From NCBI GenBank assembly GCA_948474755.1, contig CAOLHI010001826.1, positions 1 to 64,000 of the forward strand: a stretch of 64,000 nt of DNA. The letters run 5' to 3'. Source of the stretch: Ctenosaura bakeri (Eukaryota; Chordata; Lepidosauria; Squamata; Iguanidae). Both the position numbers and the translations under genes were made by a program. The stretch's first letter is position 1. Each line of letters begins with the position of its first letter. The notes beneath the pieces were generated by a model. The model searched no databases. It saw only the letters and a program-made list of their open reading frames with translations, and was not told the DNA's origin. This document shows positions 24,839 to 34,230 of the stretch, piece after piece.

Positions 24839-25582
24839 GGTGTGGTCTGGCTTAAGAGTCATTCCATTCCCTCTCAGGATCCATTCCTCACTTTATTCGC
24901 AGCTTAATTGTTGCTTGTATTTAGTTCAGGGGAGGCCAAACATGTCAACTGGCATTGGGAGCCCCCCCCCGTTTATTTCCTGTAGACCACCCCATAGCTC
25001 TCACTGCTTCCAGCGGGTATTCTGGTCACTCGTGCCAGTCCATCCCTCCCGGCAGGAGCCCCGTTCTCCTGGCTGAACCGCCCAGCGAGGGAGGGAGCCA
25101 AGAAGGCGCTCAGGTAGCAAGCCCAACGCCGCGCTTTTTTTGCGCAGCGCCGCGGAGCGCGCAGGACCCGCCCCTCCGCCCACTGGTTCAACCTCGCTCC
25201 GACTTGGTCGCGGGACAGAACGGAAGGATTCGGAACTGCGGGAAAAGCAGGCGCAGCTCCTCCCGCCGAAGTCTCCCCAAATAATGCGGAGCCTTCCCCG
25301 GCAGGAGTCAAGGCGCCGGCTGAGGCGTCCGGAACCCCGCGACCCCCCACACCCAGGTGGCGCCAGGTGGGCGGTGTCTGCCGTTTCCGTTCCGCTTGGC
25401 CCCGCCGGGGGAGGAAGCGGCGGAGCGGACACGGGTGGGGGGACCGCGAGGATGCTGCCTTCGCTCCTTCTGCCGCCCCATCGGCGGATCTCTCTGTCGG
25501 GCCGAACTCCGCCCCGCCTTGGGGATCAGGTGACAGCGGAGGCTGGAATTTGACACCGCCAGACTCTCTGCCAGGCGCGGTG

Positions 25583-25696
25583 ATGGAGCCGGCTCTCGCC
25601 TCCCTCCCAGAGGCCGCCTGCCCCGGAGTCCCGCCGGCCACAGGTCCGAGGGCCGCGGGCTGCCCGCCCCCTTGGCCGCTTCCCCTGCCGCGCGTG
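25583..25696 (+). CDS. ARTN: Candidate ARTN start exon A
   Basis: From ATG 25583 the frame runs 38 codons to a strong donor (GTGAGT at 25697), ending in phase 0. Phase 0 is what the first certain ARTN exon at 31859 requires. The context has G at -3 and G at +4. The peptide begins 'MEPALASLP' and ends 'PPPWPLPLPRV', loosely similar to the human start exon, which begins 'MELGLGGLS' and has 'CPWPRQ' just before the conserved 'PALW'. GC-rich DNA makes open phase-0 exons easy to find, so this is an inference. Splicing to the exon at 26143-26278 would break the frame. Confidence 0.35.
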
Positions 25697-26142
25697 GTGA
25701 GTCCGGCCCGGCGTGGATGGAGATCCCCGGATCGGGGATGCGGCCGGGGCGCCAACCGCTCTAACCCGATCTTTCCCCGCAGGGGGGCGCTGAGCCCGCC
25801 GGGCACCTGCCGGCCATGTGCACGACGTGAGTATCGGGCGCTCGGGGGAACGATCCCGGCAGGGCCGGGCCATGGCCCCCGGCGCCGGCTGAGCGCAGGA
25901 GCTGCCGAGGAGCCGCCGCCGCCGCCGGGAGGTAAGGGGAGCTGCTGCTCTTTCTCGGGGAAAGAGGGGGGTGGGTGAGGACGTGCTTCTGTCCGGGGAT
26001 CCTTCGGGTGGGGGGAAGCGGATCCCGTGGCCGCCTGGAAGAGGGAAGCGGGGGCCCCGCTCCGGGGCCGCTCCTGGCGAGGGTCTTTCCCGTGGCTCTA
26101 ATAACCTGCGGGCCCCCGGCTGACCGTGTGTCTCCGGCGCAG

Positions 26143-26278
26143 GGAGCGGATTCGATGCCCTGGCAGGGCCGGCACCCGAGGGCAGAGGGAGGCGCTTCTC
26201 GGCCCGGATCCTCGGAGCATGGTCCCCGGAGAGCCGCGCGCAGCAAGAGGCGCCCGATCTGCCGAGACGGAGCGCACG
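26143..26278 (+). other. ARTN: Candidate ARTN 5' exon B with possible start codon
   Basis: The exon is bounded by an acceptor (AG at 26141-26142 after 'tctccggcgc') and a strong donor (GTGAGT at 26279). ATG 26219 has A at -3 and G at +4 and gives 20 codons that end exactly in phase 0, matching the downstream ARTN exon. The encoded 'MVPGEPRAARG...' has no clear similarity to mammalian artemin. It could be a 5' UTR exon or an alternative start exon. Confidence 0.35.
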
Positions 26279-26700
26279 GTGAGTAGGGCGGGCGGGCGGG
26301 CGGGCGGGCGGGGAAGTGGGAGCTCCTTCCCTCCAGCTGGGGCGGTCGCAGGGGTGAGGAAGGGAAAGGCGAGCGAAGGGGCCATGAGCGGGCGGTGGGT
26401 GTTTTTGTACAGAGCGAGCCAACCGGCGGGGAGGCGCGTTGTGGGTGCGGGCAGGGGCGCTGCTGGCTCCCGCCCTTCCCCGGGACCGGACTCCGTCTTA
26501 CGGAGGGAACCTCGGGAGCATTCGCCGCCAGACCTCGCATGGGCTCGCTCGATTCTCTTGGCACCCTCGCCCCCCTGGCCCTGGTCCAGGAGAGACGCCC
26601 GGGAAAGACGCACGCGGGCGGGCCGGCGGGCGGGCAGGGTGGGCGAGGGAGACTTGAGAGGGATGGGGACTGGGGAGCGGGCAGGCTGCTGTGTGGAAAG

Positions 26701-29479
26701 GGCTCCAGACAGCCCCCTCTGAAAGCTGGCTTCTTCTCTTTTCTTGGGCTAGAGAGGTGGTCCAAGGGGCTCTCGCTCTCTCTCCTTCTCCCGTCGCTCA
26801 TCCGGATTTCTTCCAAGCTCTGTGGCGCCTCCAGCCCAGGCCTATCTGGCTTGACTTTCTCTGGTTGTTCCTGCGCTCCAGGACAGCTCCCGGACATGCT
26901 CTGCTGAGGCTCAAAAGAGAGAGAGAACCAATGCTAAACAGTTCTTAACGCCCTCTTAATGTGAGGAACTTTGGAGGCCGCAATACTGTTGCATCACTCT
27001 CTGACCTGGGAGTAAGCATCAGTAAACACATCAGGACTTTCTTCCAAATAAACATGCCTAGAATTGCTCTGCACGTTTCTCTCCCAGTTCCCACCACTAC
27101 TGGAGGAGACTGGACCATTTGTCCCTAGTGGTGCCTGTTCTGGAGTGACTCTGCTGTTACTTCCTAGCAGATCATTCCTTCTCAAGCACAGTTTTGGTTG
27201 CCCATTCAGGGTAACAGTGGCATTAAGTAGCAAATTCTGTCTTAGCCATTTGCTCACAGAGTCTTGTCTGGGGAATTTACACTCTGCTCCTTGTGAATAA
27301 AACAGGCATATTGGATTGTTTCACTAGTAGATGGGTGTTCAGAGAGGAGCTTTTAAAATGCAAAGACTGGCTTCTGTTTCTAGCCACTAGGGTTCTGAGG
27401 CAGAGATGCTTTACAAAGTGAAGCAGAATGTGCTGTGTGGTGGCTGTGGAAGCAGAGCCACATGCTGGCTGCTCACCAGTTTCAAGGAAGGCTATGTTTG
27501 CCAACAACTCTTTGCTTTGTAAAGTGAACATCAAGTACACTTCCTGCAAAAATTCCTGCAGCTCTGCAACAGGCTGCCTGAGTTTCCTCTTCAGCTTGTG
27601 ATGATAGTTCAAGTCTCCTCCTGTCCTGGAGGTACGTTTGAGAGACTTGGAATACTTTGAGGTACCAGCATCCTTGCAGTCTCTTGAAAATAGCCTCATA
27701 ATCTTGTCTGTGAACTGCTTGGATCAAGACTACCTGTCCTTACTATCCACCATTTGGTGTGTTTATCAAATCACTTTTGATGAAAAGAATTGGTGGTCAT
27801 TGTGCTATGTCTCCCTATTTCACAAAGCCTATCTTAAACATTCCTCCCTGACTGGTGAAGATGGCACAATCAGCTTTTCAGCTCTGAAATAGAACAACAG
27901 CTGGGTAATACAACAGAAGAAACTACCATTTCCTAGTTGTGTAATCACATAATACATCCAAGTCTTCAGCAGTGAACCTAAAAGGACCAGTGTGGCCCTT
28001 CTGACTCATCTCTCCTATTCAGTCTTAGCTGATGAGTCTGCCTACCCATTCTAAAGACGTCATTCATGGTCCCTTTGGATTTTTTCTGGGAACTGAAGCA
28101 GCTTTCCCTATTCTTACATAGTAATACTAGTTCAGACCAAGTCCTTTAAAATTATCACTGGGGCACATGAATCTAATTATGGCCAAGTGTCTTATGCATA
28201 ACAGTCAGTGGAAGCATGGTTTTCCACCCAAAGGGTTTGGGAATGGTGAAATATTTCTGTCTGAAGCTTCCAGAATAGTTGCTGAAAGCTGACAATTCCC
28301 AGAAGCCTTACAATCAATTGGCTATTACTTCAATGGTGTCTCCGTTTTTGTATGGCTGAGGACTCCCTTGTGCTTTCTGTGTATAGTTACCTGACTGAAA
28401 GTAAACAGCAGTCTGAATTTTGGCATCCAGCTGCATCTCTTGGGATGTGTCCTGGGAGTCTGGGCCCAATTGGAAAAACTAAAAGTAGGGGGGGGGGGGT
28501 TACCAGTTCTACAGCAGGAACAAGTCACCCTTTTTTTCTGCCAACAGCTACATTCCCTTGGGGAAAAATTGTTGAGGGTCTCATGGAGGTGGTGGGTGTG
28601 ACTGAAGCCCACTCCTTTTTTCTCTCTCTTTATTCACATGCCTTTTCTTTCTCACACACTCTTTACCTAGGGGATTTATGGGGAAGAGAATTATCTCCTA
28701 CAGAGGTCTGACAAATCATTTGTGGTTGGCTTCTGAAATTAGATTGAGGCCCACATGCAGATTACCCACTCCTGTTTTACAGGCTGAAGCTCAGAAGATG
28801 TTAGGACAGACATGGACATCCAAGAGAGCTGAAGGCCAAGAGTGTCCCTTCAGCTTTAGTAAGAAGCCTACCATTTTCACAGCTAGCTCTGAAGAAACAA
28901 GAAGGCATTCTGAGCATCTCTTGTATCTCTAAATCATTTGGATTCCTTGGTATTTGAGTCTGAGGAATCAGGATATCTCTCTCAGCCATGAGGATGGGCC
29001 AGCAAAACTCCAGTCTCCCTGTCTCTTGTATGTGGTCAGTTTAGGAAGCATAGTTCTGTGTTGCCACCTTGTGGGAGCCAGTAAAAGTGCATCTTTCTGG
29101 AAACTGAAAAAGGGACCCCAGATGTTCCTTCACATCTAGGGAAGTCAATTCTGTCAGGTCAAAGGCAAATCTATTCTGATTGAAAGTAGACCAAGGTCTA
29201 GGATACAGCACATGCTCTTGGGTGGTGTGGACAACCTTCATCAGGTACCAAATAAGATATGCTGTCTCTTTGGTGAATCACTGCTTCCAGCCTCTCCAAA
29301 ACACTGTCTTGTGTTGCCTTTGTCTCATTTTCTGGGGAACTCTTCCATGAGACTACAGATCAGAGGGTGGTATGAGGGCAGAATGTACTCCAGATATGTT
29401 CTAGAGTTTCACTTGGTGTGATAGCTCAAACAGTGACATCCCCTTTCCTAGGCACCTTGATGGGATGCAGAAGAAATAG
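26701..29479. other. Presumed ARTN intron, no recognised repeat
   Basis: Minus-strand open frames overlap between 26994 and 27727 and read as varied, protein-like text, but no domain was recognised. A G homopolymer lies near 28490-28499. Nothing else was identified. Confidence 0.35.
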
Positions 29480-29705
29480 TCAATATGGTTTAGGCTGCTA
29501 GGCTAGGACTTAGGAGATTCTCACTAAACCACAGAACTCACTGGATAGCCTTGCAGGTTAGCCATTCTCTCTCTCTCTCTCTCTCTCTCCCCCTCTCCCT
29601 GACCTACTTCACAAGGCTATTGTAAGGATAATATCAGGAGGAGAACCTTGAATACCAGCTCAAACTTAGTGGAGGAAAAGTGGGATAAAAATGTGACAAA
29701 TTTAA
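29480..29705 (+). repeat. tRNA-derived SINE with L2/MIR-like 3' end
   Basis: The text 'ggcttaggagattc', 'cactggatagccttgcag', 'acctacttcacaaggctattgtaaggataatatcaggagg' and 'aagtgggataaaaatg' matches another squamate tRNA SINE type, which lacks the Bov-B-like tail. A CT run (29568-29592) sits inside it where the family has a C/T-rich stretch. Confidence 0.5.
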
Positions 29706-29925
29706 AAAAAATGTGCAAATACACTATTTTTCTGATAGTGCACAGTAGGAGCTGAAAGTGAAGGGTATGCATTTTGGTATCTATCTAGTTACATATACTT
29801 TGCAGAGAACAGATTGTCCTGGTTTGCAGACTAAAGTCTGGCAGAAACAAACTACATTGGAAGGTACAAAATGTTCTGTGAAAAAGGAGGTGCTGCTGAG
29901 ATCACCCAAATAATGGCAGCTGCAG

Positions 29926-30174
29926 AGAGAGGGGTAGTGTGGGATACTGGTTTGAGTAGTGGACTATGTCTCTGGAGACCAGAGTTTGACTCCCCACTCA
30001 GCCATGAAAACCCACTAGGTGATCTTGGCCAAGTCACATTCTCTCAGCCTCAGACAAAGGCAAAGGCAACTCCTGAACAATCTTGCCAAGAAAACTCTGC
30101 GATAGGTTTTCCTTAAGTTGTCATAAGTCCTAAATGATTTGAAGGCACACAGCAACAGCAACAGCAACAACAAG
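29926..30174 (+). repeat. Sauria-type tRNA SINE
   Basis: Head 'ggtagtgtgggatactggtttgagtagtgg' with B-box 'gagtttgactcc', body 'aacccactaggtgatcttggcc' and tail 'cataagtcctaaatgatttgaaggcacacagcaac'. Close match to 3407-3659. Confidence 0.85.
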
Positions 30175-31070
30175 CAGCACAGAGAAGCCCTATGTGGAAG
30201 TATTCATCTTTATCACTGATTGTTCTTTACCTATGGAAACCCTTATAAACTTGCCAAAGCCCTCATGTATGTACCACTTTAAGTGTGAACTGCTTCCTAT
30301 TATTTTGCATAAGTTGGATCTTATCAGAGTTGGTGTTAGTCAGGAAGCCCTAATGTCCCTGAGGTTCCCCTTCACCATACCAAACCCCTCCCTGTTATAG
30401 GACAGCTTCTCATTGTGGGTGATGATGCTCTTAGGTGGTGCCAAAGAGACTACTTTTTAAAATACTTTGCTTGGCATTCACAGAGACACAGTCTTGGAAT
30501 ATTCTGTACATGCCAGCTCCATTCTTCTTACAGGAACATATCAAGGAATCGGTTAAATCAGTGCTACTCAGAGTAGTGGTCCATGGACTAGTGCAGCAAG
30601 TTTCTAGGAAAGAAAGAGTCAAGCCAATAAGCACAAATAAGATACTGGTCCCAGGCACATTCAAAACTGCCAGTCCCCACATGAGATCACACTGTGTTAA
30701 ATAAGTCCCTACCAGAAGCCTACATACAAAATTGTGTCAAAAAACCAAGCCAAACCAACAACGAAACTTTATCTTGTAGAGATCACAGAAGAGTTACTTT
30801 TGTCAGTTACAGCTCCTGGCTATGCTGCTTGGGTGATTCTGTGAGTTGTCCAAAAGTGTTATATTTCCAGGCTCTGAGATTCCTATATGAGTGAACTGGG
30901 CTGCTTTTATTTAGTTGGACTGATCCAGAGAATCATGCAGGGCAGGAAGGAATGCTTAGAGATGGGCAAGACTGACAATTTGCCTAGTAAACTGTACAAG
31001 CAGAAAGTAGGCTACTCTACCAGAGAAGTGGACTTTAGTTCCTGAACTCTATCTTTGTGTTGCAGGTAGG
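30175..31070. other. Unassigned intronic stretch
   Basis: The text 'cagtgctactcagagtagtgg' at about 30559 resembles one end of a hAT-type repeat, but no matching second end was found. No gene was seen. Confidence 0.35.
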
Positions 31071-31160
31071 ATGGAGTGGAGAGTGGAGGGGCCAAGGCAC
31101 AGATCAGACAGATCTCCCTCTGCCTACAAGAGTTTGCCTGCCTATCATGTACAATACAGG
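31071..31160 (+). CDS. ARTN: Candidate ARTN start exon C (alternative)
   Basis: ATG 31071 (A at -3, G at +4) opens 30 codons that run to a GTGAGT donor at 31161 in phase 0, the phase needed for joining to 31859. The peptide starts 'MEWRVEGPRHRSD'. It shows no clear similarity to mammalian artemin start exons. Its attraction is position, about 0.7 kb upstream of the first certain exon, and the good donor. It competes with exons A and B and may be non-coding. Confidence 0.28.
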
Positions 31161-31496
31161 GTGAGTTAGTCTTTTTGGGGAGTTTTCTTTGCATGAGAGC
31201 ACCAGCTACAGAAACAATAGAAAGTTAAAGAGCCCCTTGCCTCAGAGAAGACTCCATCATCCTCCAGAGTATGGAAGACAGAATGGGTCTTTTCCTCTTA
31301 CATCATTCTTCTTTGGTGTGGCATTTTACTTCTCACTACTAGCCCACCCTCTTCCCTCCTGGAATCCAGATCCCACAGAGCCATGCATTACACAGGGCAC
31401 TTTTCTTGCACATTGCACTGCTTATATGATAAACTCAGATGTGTTGATTTTGCTGTGTATGTATATAGTTGTTACCCTTTACTAGAGCCTGGTAAT

Positions 31497-31585
31497 ATTG
31501 AGTATTACAACTCCCAGAATCTTCTTGCTTCCATGGCCTCTAATTATGCCAGCTTGGGGATTTTAGGAATTGTAGCCCAAGAAAC
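31497..31585. repeat. Foldback repeat ('acaactcccagaatc')
   Basis: 'ttacaactcccagaatcttc' and 'gggattttaggaattgtagccc' are inverted arms about 50 bases apart. This is the common reptile foldback-type repeat. Confidence 0.55.
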
Positions 31586-31858
31586 AGAGCAGCATTTCTA
31601 TATTCTGTTTCTCAGTGTACATGTGATGAGACAGACTCAGTTCTCATCTTTATATGTAACAAAGTTCATGTGGGTGACGTTCACTTTGCAGCACAGAAGA
31701 GATGCCCATGAGAGAAGGTAATAATGTGCAAAGTAGCCCTGAGACCTAGCATTATGTATCACCAGTTTACTCTGCTCTCATTTATTTCTAGAAGGCCCTC
31801 TCTGTGTCCCACTGTTTTTGACCATACTTACTAGAATGTGCCATTTTCTTTTTCCTAG

Positions 31859-32048
31859 GAGCCAGCGTTGTGGGGCACACTCACTCTGCTGTCACTGTTT
31901 GCTGGGGCAGTCATGGCAACCCCACAGACCTGGCATCATAACCAGACATTGGGAGCAACCTCTGCAAGCATGGGCACTGCCAGCCTTGCCTCCATGGAGG
32001 AAAACAGCAGAGAAGCCCCGTCTCTGGGTGCATGGAGCTACTGGCATG
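31859..32048 (+). CDS. ARTN: Artemin, signal-peptide and pro-domain exon
   Basis: Artemin is a secreted GDNF-family ligand that signals through GFRA3 and RET in sensory and sympathetic neurons. The exon starts after an AG acceptor at 31857-31858 in phase 0 and ends in phase 1 before GTAGGA at 32049. It encodes 'EPALWGTLTLLSLFAGAVMA', matching the human signal core around 'PALWPTLAALALL'. The rest of the exon is a Ser/Thr-rich pro-region that is poorly conserved in the family. The start codon is on an upstream exon; see the three candidates. From this exon to the stop the spliced product is 203 residues, plus 20-38 from a start exon, against 220 in human. Confidence 0.9.
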
Positions 32049-32351
32049 GTAGGAATTTAGCATGTCCCCAGAGAAAGTGGTTGAGAGACTACCCTTCTTC
32101 TATTGGACCCTCAGCCCAAGTCACCAGTTCATTTTTACCCATGTGCTCTAGTTTAATGCTCCAGTTCTGTCATTTACCCCACCCACTGGAGTCAGTAGTT
32201 TGGGGAGCATATGAAAACAATCATTTGGTACAGATAACACGGGCTGAGGGAGCAGCTATATCTCTAATTCATGCATCAGGCCCCTTCTTTGTTTCATGGA
32301 GCCTAGTGCCTTTCCTTTCTCTTATGACTCACCTTTTTTTGTCTCCTTTAG
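32049..32351 (+). other. ARTN: ARTN intron, 303 nt, open in frame
   Basis: Bounded by GTAGGA and a polypyrimidine-AG acceptor ('ttttttgtctcctttag'). Its length is a multiple of three and it has no in-frame stop, so the flanking coding frame reads straight through it. Retention would add 101 residues to the pro-region. Confidence 0.85.
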
Positions 32352-32773
32352 GGGAAAACGTGACTATACAAGGGTCCAGTGCCTCAGAACTGCTCAGGGC
32401 TGAACGTTCCCCAGCAGGTGCCACCAAAGTCCGGAAAGGATCCAGGAAGGCTGGGCGTGGGAACCACAGACGCAACTGCCGCCTACACAGCCTGATGGTG
32501 AAAGTGCGTGATCTGGGACTTGGCTTTGAGTCAGACGAGATTGTGAAGTTCAAGTACTGCAGTGGGTCCTGCCAGCGAGCCCGCACAAACTATGATCTCA
32601 CCTTGAGTAGCCTGCTGCAGCAACGTGCCATCGTGCCTGGGCCTCACGACCGCCCCTCTTCCCATCCATGCTGTCGACCCACAAAGTATGAGGACTTCTC
32701 CTTCATGGATGTACGCAATGCCTGGAAGACAGTGAGCCAGGTCTCAGCAGCAGAGTGTGGTTGTGTGGGCTGA
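32352..32773 (+). CDS. ARTN: Artemin, mature cystine-knot exon
   Basis: The last coding exon ends at TGA 32771-32773. A dibasic-type processing site 'RAER' (last codon 32405-32407) corresponds to the human site before the mature ligand, giving a mature peptide of 121 residues. The basic 'RKGSRKAGRGNHRR' stretch precedes the knot. All seven GDNF-family cysteines are present in order: one in 'RNCRLHS', two in 'YCSGSC', two in 'PCCRPTKYE' and two in 'ECGCVG'. 'SFMDVRNAWKTV' is the heel region strongly conserved in artemin. The gene is followed about 6 kb downstream on the same strand by IPO13, as in mammals. The assignment to ARTN rather than NRTN or PSPN rests on 'RLHSLMVKVRDLGLGFESDE' and this neighbour. 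Confidence 0.95.
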
Positions 32774-34230
32774 GTTGCACTGTCTGCCCAGAGCTCACAG
32801 CATCACTGAGGTGACAGGTGTTCATGCTCCCTCTGCAGGCTTGCCAAGAGCCCTCCCTGTTTGAGGTTCTTGGAATGAGGAGATGCACAGTCTGTGGTGT
32901 GGCTTGGTGGACCAAACAGAAGCAGCAAGTGAACAATAAGAAGGGAGCATGGCTTTCTTGGCTCAAATGGGTCTAGGCCTTACAGGCACACGTGTAGGAC
33001 ATCTTTACAGTGTCCTCTTCATGCCTGCAACAGGATGGTAGGACTGAGCTCAGCCAAGCTAGTGAGACCAGCATCAAGCCTCACTTTGGGTGGATCTTTC
33101 TCAGTCTGTCAATAGTGTTGTGAATTTATTCACACAGAGAGTCTTCTCCTCCAGTAGAGAGATATCACTGGAATTGCCTAAACCTTATTCAAAGGATGAA
33201 CGGGCAGGGATGTCAACAGAAAGAACTTTGGTGCTAATGGGTAGCTCCTTAAGTGCCCTCTCCTTATCATAAGTCCTTCTTTAGCCAATTTGAAGAAATA
33301 GACTACTTGCTAGGGTTGCCCAGCTGCATCAGCTGCAAAATCATCCTCCACCCCCTTCTGCGGCCTCCATTTTCCCTAGCAGCTTGGTCTAGCTCCATCA
33401 AGAAGATGTAGGTAAGCATGAAAACCAGTTCTACAATCCTTAGTAGAAACTTCAGGATCAGCCTACAGTTGTTCTTCTATACCTCCTCTGTGTTCTGGAG
33501 GCTCAGTGATAGCTACTGTTATCACTCTTGTGCTAGCCAGCATACTATTGGAGAACTGAATGGCACACTTTCCTGGTTTTGTTCTGGGATTTTCTTCCTT
33601 CTTTGATCTAGCTTCTCCTGGTGAGAACAAGCCTGCAGCAGAGTCTGGGCAATGTGGAAGAGATCAGTAAGCACAGCTGTTGAAGTCTGTGCTTCTACAG
33701 CAAAGTCAAATCGTCTGCAGTTAGAGAAAGGCTTCTCCTATAAGTCCATGATGGTGTTAACATTCAAATTTGCAACATTCCCTGCTACACCAGCAACAGC
33801 TTGGAGTTTGGCCACTGCACATTTGTCAGGCCGGCTCTGGAAGCAGCTACAGTCCCTGCCATTTCCTGGGCCAGCCATCTCTTGTTACCAGCAGGGCAGC
33901 CCACCCATCTTCGAAGTGACACTTTCTGAACAAAGTTATTTATTCTGTTAAGTTATTTATTTATTTGTTTGCACCCCCCTCATCTCTGATGGCACCTATT
34001 TATAATGCTGAGAACTGGGCCTGGGGTAACATTTAAAGCAGATGCTGATGCTATGTTCCAGCCCACAGCCAGCAACTCCTTGTCCTTTCCCCCCACTTGG
34101 CCTTAGCAAAGGCATTTCCTCTTCTTCCTTTCCTGATTTTATATTCTCTACCCTTTATTTGCATTTGGATAAACTATTTTTGTACAGCAGCAACTTCCTG
34201 TAGCAATAAAGCCTGTTGAGGCAGTGCAAA
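32774..34230 (+). other. ARTN: ARTN 3' UTR (inferred)
   Basis: No coding sequence follows the stop. An AU-rich cluster at 33937-33966 ('gttatttatt', 'gttatttatttatttg') resembles mRNA-destabilising elements. A canonical AATAAA is at 34205-34210. The 3' UTR end is inferred to lie shortly after it. Confidence 0.6.

Larger units (their letters stand above)
24990..26700 (+). promoter_or_regulatory. CpG island, probable ARTN promoter and 5' exons
   Basis: A sharp rise in G+C and CpG density begins near 25.0 kb and fades near 26.7 kb, while flanking DNA is AT-rich. The island contains several splice-like signals on the + strand: donors after 25696, 25826, 25934 and 26278, and acceptors ending at 25782 and 26142. 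ARTN coding exons lie 5-6 kb downstream on the same strand with no other gene between. I infer that the island is the ARTN promoter with 5' UTR or start exons. Long open frames on both strands here are a by-product of GC-rich text without stops. Confidence 0.55.

Noticed and set aside
1..25000. ST3GAL3 exons expected from mammalian gene order
   Set aside because: No sialyltransferase motif was found in any frame; the gene probably ends upstream of the window.
24973..26897. Very long open frames on both strands in the CpG island (up to 378 codons)
   Set aside because: They overlap on opposite strands, are Pro/Arg/Gly-rich and have no domain. GC-rich DNA simply lacks stop codons.
31868..32773. 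Single 301-codon ARTN reading frame
   Set aside because: It includes a 303-nt intron with good GT and AG sites and begins at a TTG inside an exon. The spliced reading matches artemin better.
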